Of a stretch of 5,776 bases of DNA, positions 5,098-5,776 are shown one piece after another. Position 1 is the first letter of the stretch; each line of letters begins with the position of its first letter. A model generated the notes under the pieces. It searched no databases. It was not told the DNA's origin and worked only from the letters and a program-made list of their open reading frames with translations. Made by a program: the position numbers and the translations under genes. Source of the DNA: Candidatus Sumerlaeota bacterium (GTDB lineage: Bacteria > CG03 > SLGR01); assembly GCA_007136585.1 (NCBI GenBank), contig SLGR01000247.1, forward strand, positions 1 through 5,776. The letters run 5' to 3'.

Positions 5098-5776
5098 ATG
5101 AAAATAAAACCGGTTATATCTTCCGTTATACTTGGCGCTGTAAGCGCTATCTTTGTATTTCCGTTCATCTGGATAATAATAACCTCCCTTAGGGAGCCCG
5201 TGGATGTCCTGCGTCAGCACTCGATTCTCCTTAGAAGCTTCAGGTGGGAAAACTATATCTCGGCCTGGCGGGCGACGGATTTTCCCCGCCAGTTCCTGAA
5301 CTCCTTTATCGTGGCCGTCTCCGTAACTCTGGGGCAGATACTGACCTCGGCCCTTGCCGGGTACGCCCTTGCCCGTATGAGGTTCCGGGGGCGCCGGGTG
5401 ATTTTTATGACAGTTCTGGCCACCCTGATAATACCGTACCATATGCTGGTTGTGCCGCTTTTTGTTATGCTGGCCAGGCTGGGCTGGGTAGATACATACC
5501 GCGGCCTTATAGTGCCTATGCTCGCAAACGGGTTCGGGATATACCTTTTCAGGCAGTTTTTTATGAAAGTCCCGCTGGAGCTTGAGGAGGCCGCCGCCAT
5601 AGACGGAGCTTCCAGATGGTCCACTCTCTGGAGGGTGGTCTTTCCCCAGGCCCTACCGGCTGCCGGCACGCTTTTCATATTCACTTTCGTAGCCGAGTGG
5701 AACGATCTTTTCAGGTGGCTGATATTCACCCATTCCAGTGAGATGAGGAACGTCCAGCTGGGGCTGAGCGTATTCC
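5098..5776 (+). CDS. ABC transporter inner-membrane permease, MalG/UgpE type (3' end beyond window)
   Basis: This is the second half of the channel. The first 226 codons are present; family members have about 270-280, so about 50 residues are missing. Visible helices are about 7-30, 67-92, 101-125, 134-152 and 186-209. The EAA loop reads EEAAAIDGASRWSTLWRVVFPQALP (163-187), with E164, A165, A166 and G170. The FVAEWNDLFRWLIF stretch (197-210) is the MalG-type WN(D/E) signature. ATG 5098 is the first usable start: no stop separates it from the end, and the upstream frame hits the permease-1 stop TGA at 5089. Its only Shine-Dalgarno-like sequence, AGGGAGG (5077-5083), is 14 bases away, so re-initiation after the preceding gene is likely. 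Both permeases are in the same frame with TGA ATT GAA between them. Confidence 0.94.
   Translation, partial: MKIKPVISSVILGAVSAIFVFPFIWIIITSLREPVDVLRQHSILLRSFRWENYISAWRATDFPRQFLNSFIVAVSVTLGQILTSALAGYALARMRFRGRRVIFMTVLATLIIPYHMLVVPLFVMLARLGWVDTYRGLIVPMLANGFGIYLFRQFFMKVPLELEEAAAIDGASRWSTLWRVVFPQALPAAGTLFIFTFVAEWNDLFRWLIFTHSSEMRNVQLGLSVF

Noticed and set aside
4690-5442. Minus-strand frame of 250 codons across both permeases
   Set aside because: It runs across the end of one permease and the start of the other; its proline/glycine/tyrosine-rich translation looks like antisense of hydrophobic codons, not a protein.
5253-5729. Minus-strand frame, and the plus-strand frame at 5244-5585
   Set aside because: Both overlap the second permease, whose EAA loop and membrane helices are clear in the frame starting at 5098.

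Overview
The window is a densely packed stretch of bacterial chromosome read entirely on the + strand: six genes lie head to tail after one AT-rich leader, and the last gene runs off the right edge. Except for a 36-base gap between genes 3 and 4 and a 6-base gap between genes 5 and 6, neighbouring genes overlap by their stop and start codons. A single operon is the simplest reading. All internal reading frames are consistent with the standard code. The host is most likely a diderm (Gram-negative type) bacterium: gene 3 has a LolA-like domain and a signal peptide, and gene 4 is a lipoprotein. Codons are unusual for DNA of about 50 % GC, with heavy use of ATA (Ile), AGG (Arg), GGG (Gly) and CTT (Leu). 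That style is more common in some deep-branching or uncultivated phyla than in Proteobacteria, but no taxon can be named from this window.

Layout: bases 1-99 hold a GC-rich scrap of unknown origin, then an AT-rich promoter region with a palindrome between the -35 and -10 boxes. Next are a small hypothetical protein (100-336), a CobA/BtuR-type cob(I)alamin adenosyltransferase (329-859), a 699-residue exported protein (835-2934), an ABC transporter family 1 (MalE/UgpB-like) substrate-binding lipoprotein (2972-4234), and two MalF-type and MalG-type permeases (4231-5091 and 5098 to the edge). No transporter ATPase is visible; it may lie downstream, or a shared ATPase elsewhere may serve the system.

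The transporter half is conventional: a lipoprotein captures a sugar or similar polar solute and passes it to a two-permease channel. The unusual parts are upstream. The large exported protein joins a LolA-like domain, a thioredoxin fold and a C-terminal beta-propeller, and its thioredoxin active site reads SPSS where an active enzyme has CxxC, with no cysteine anywhere in that domain. It should be a binding or scaffold module, not a redox enzyme. The signal-peptide start of the binding protein is broken up by a run of seven T: removing one T would join an upstream, well-placed ATG and its KRR residues to the annotated signal peptide. How the cobalamin enzyme relates to the exported protein and transporter is not evident from the sequence. 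No CRISPR array, transposon, tRNA, rRNA or convincing terminator was seen.
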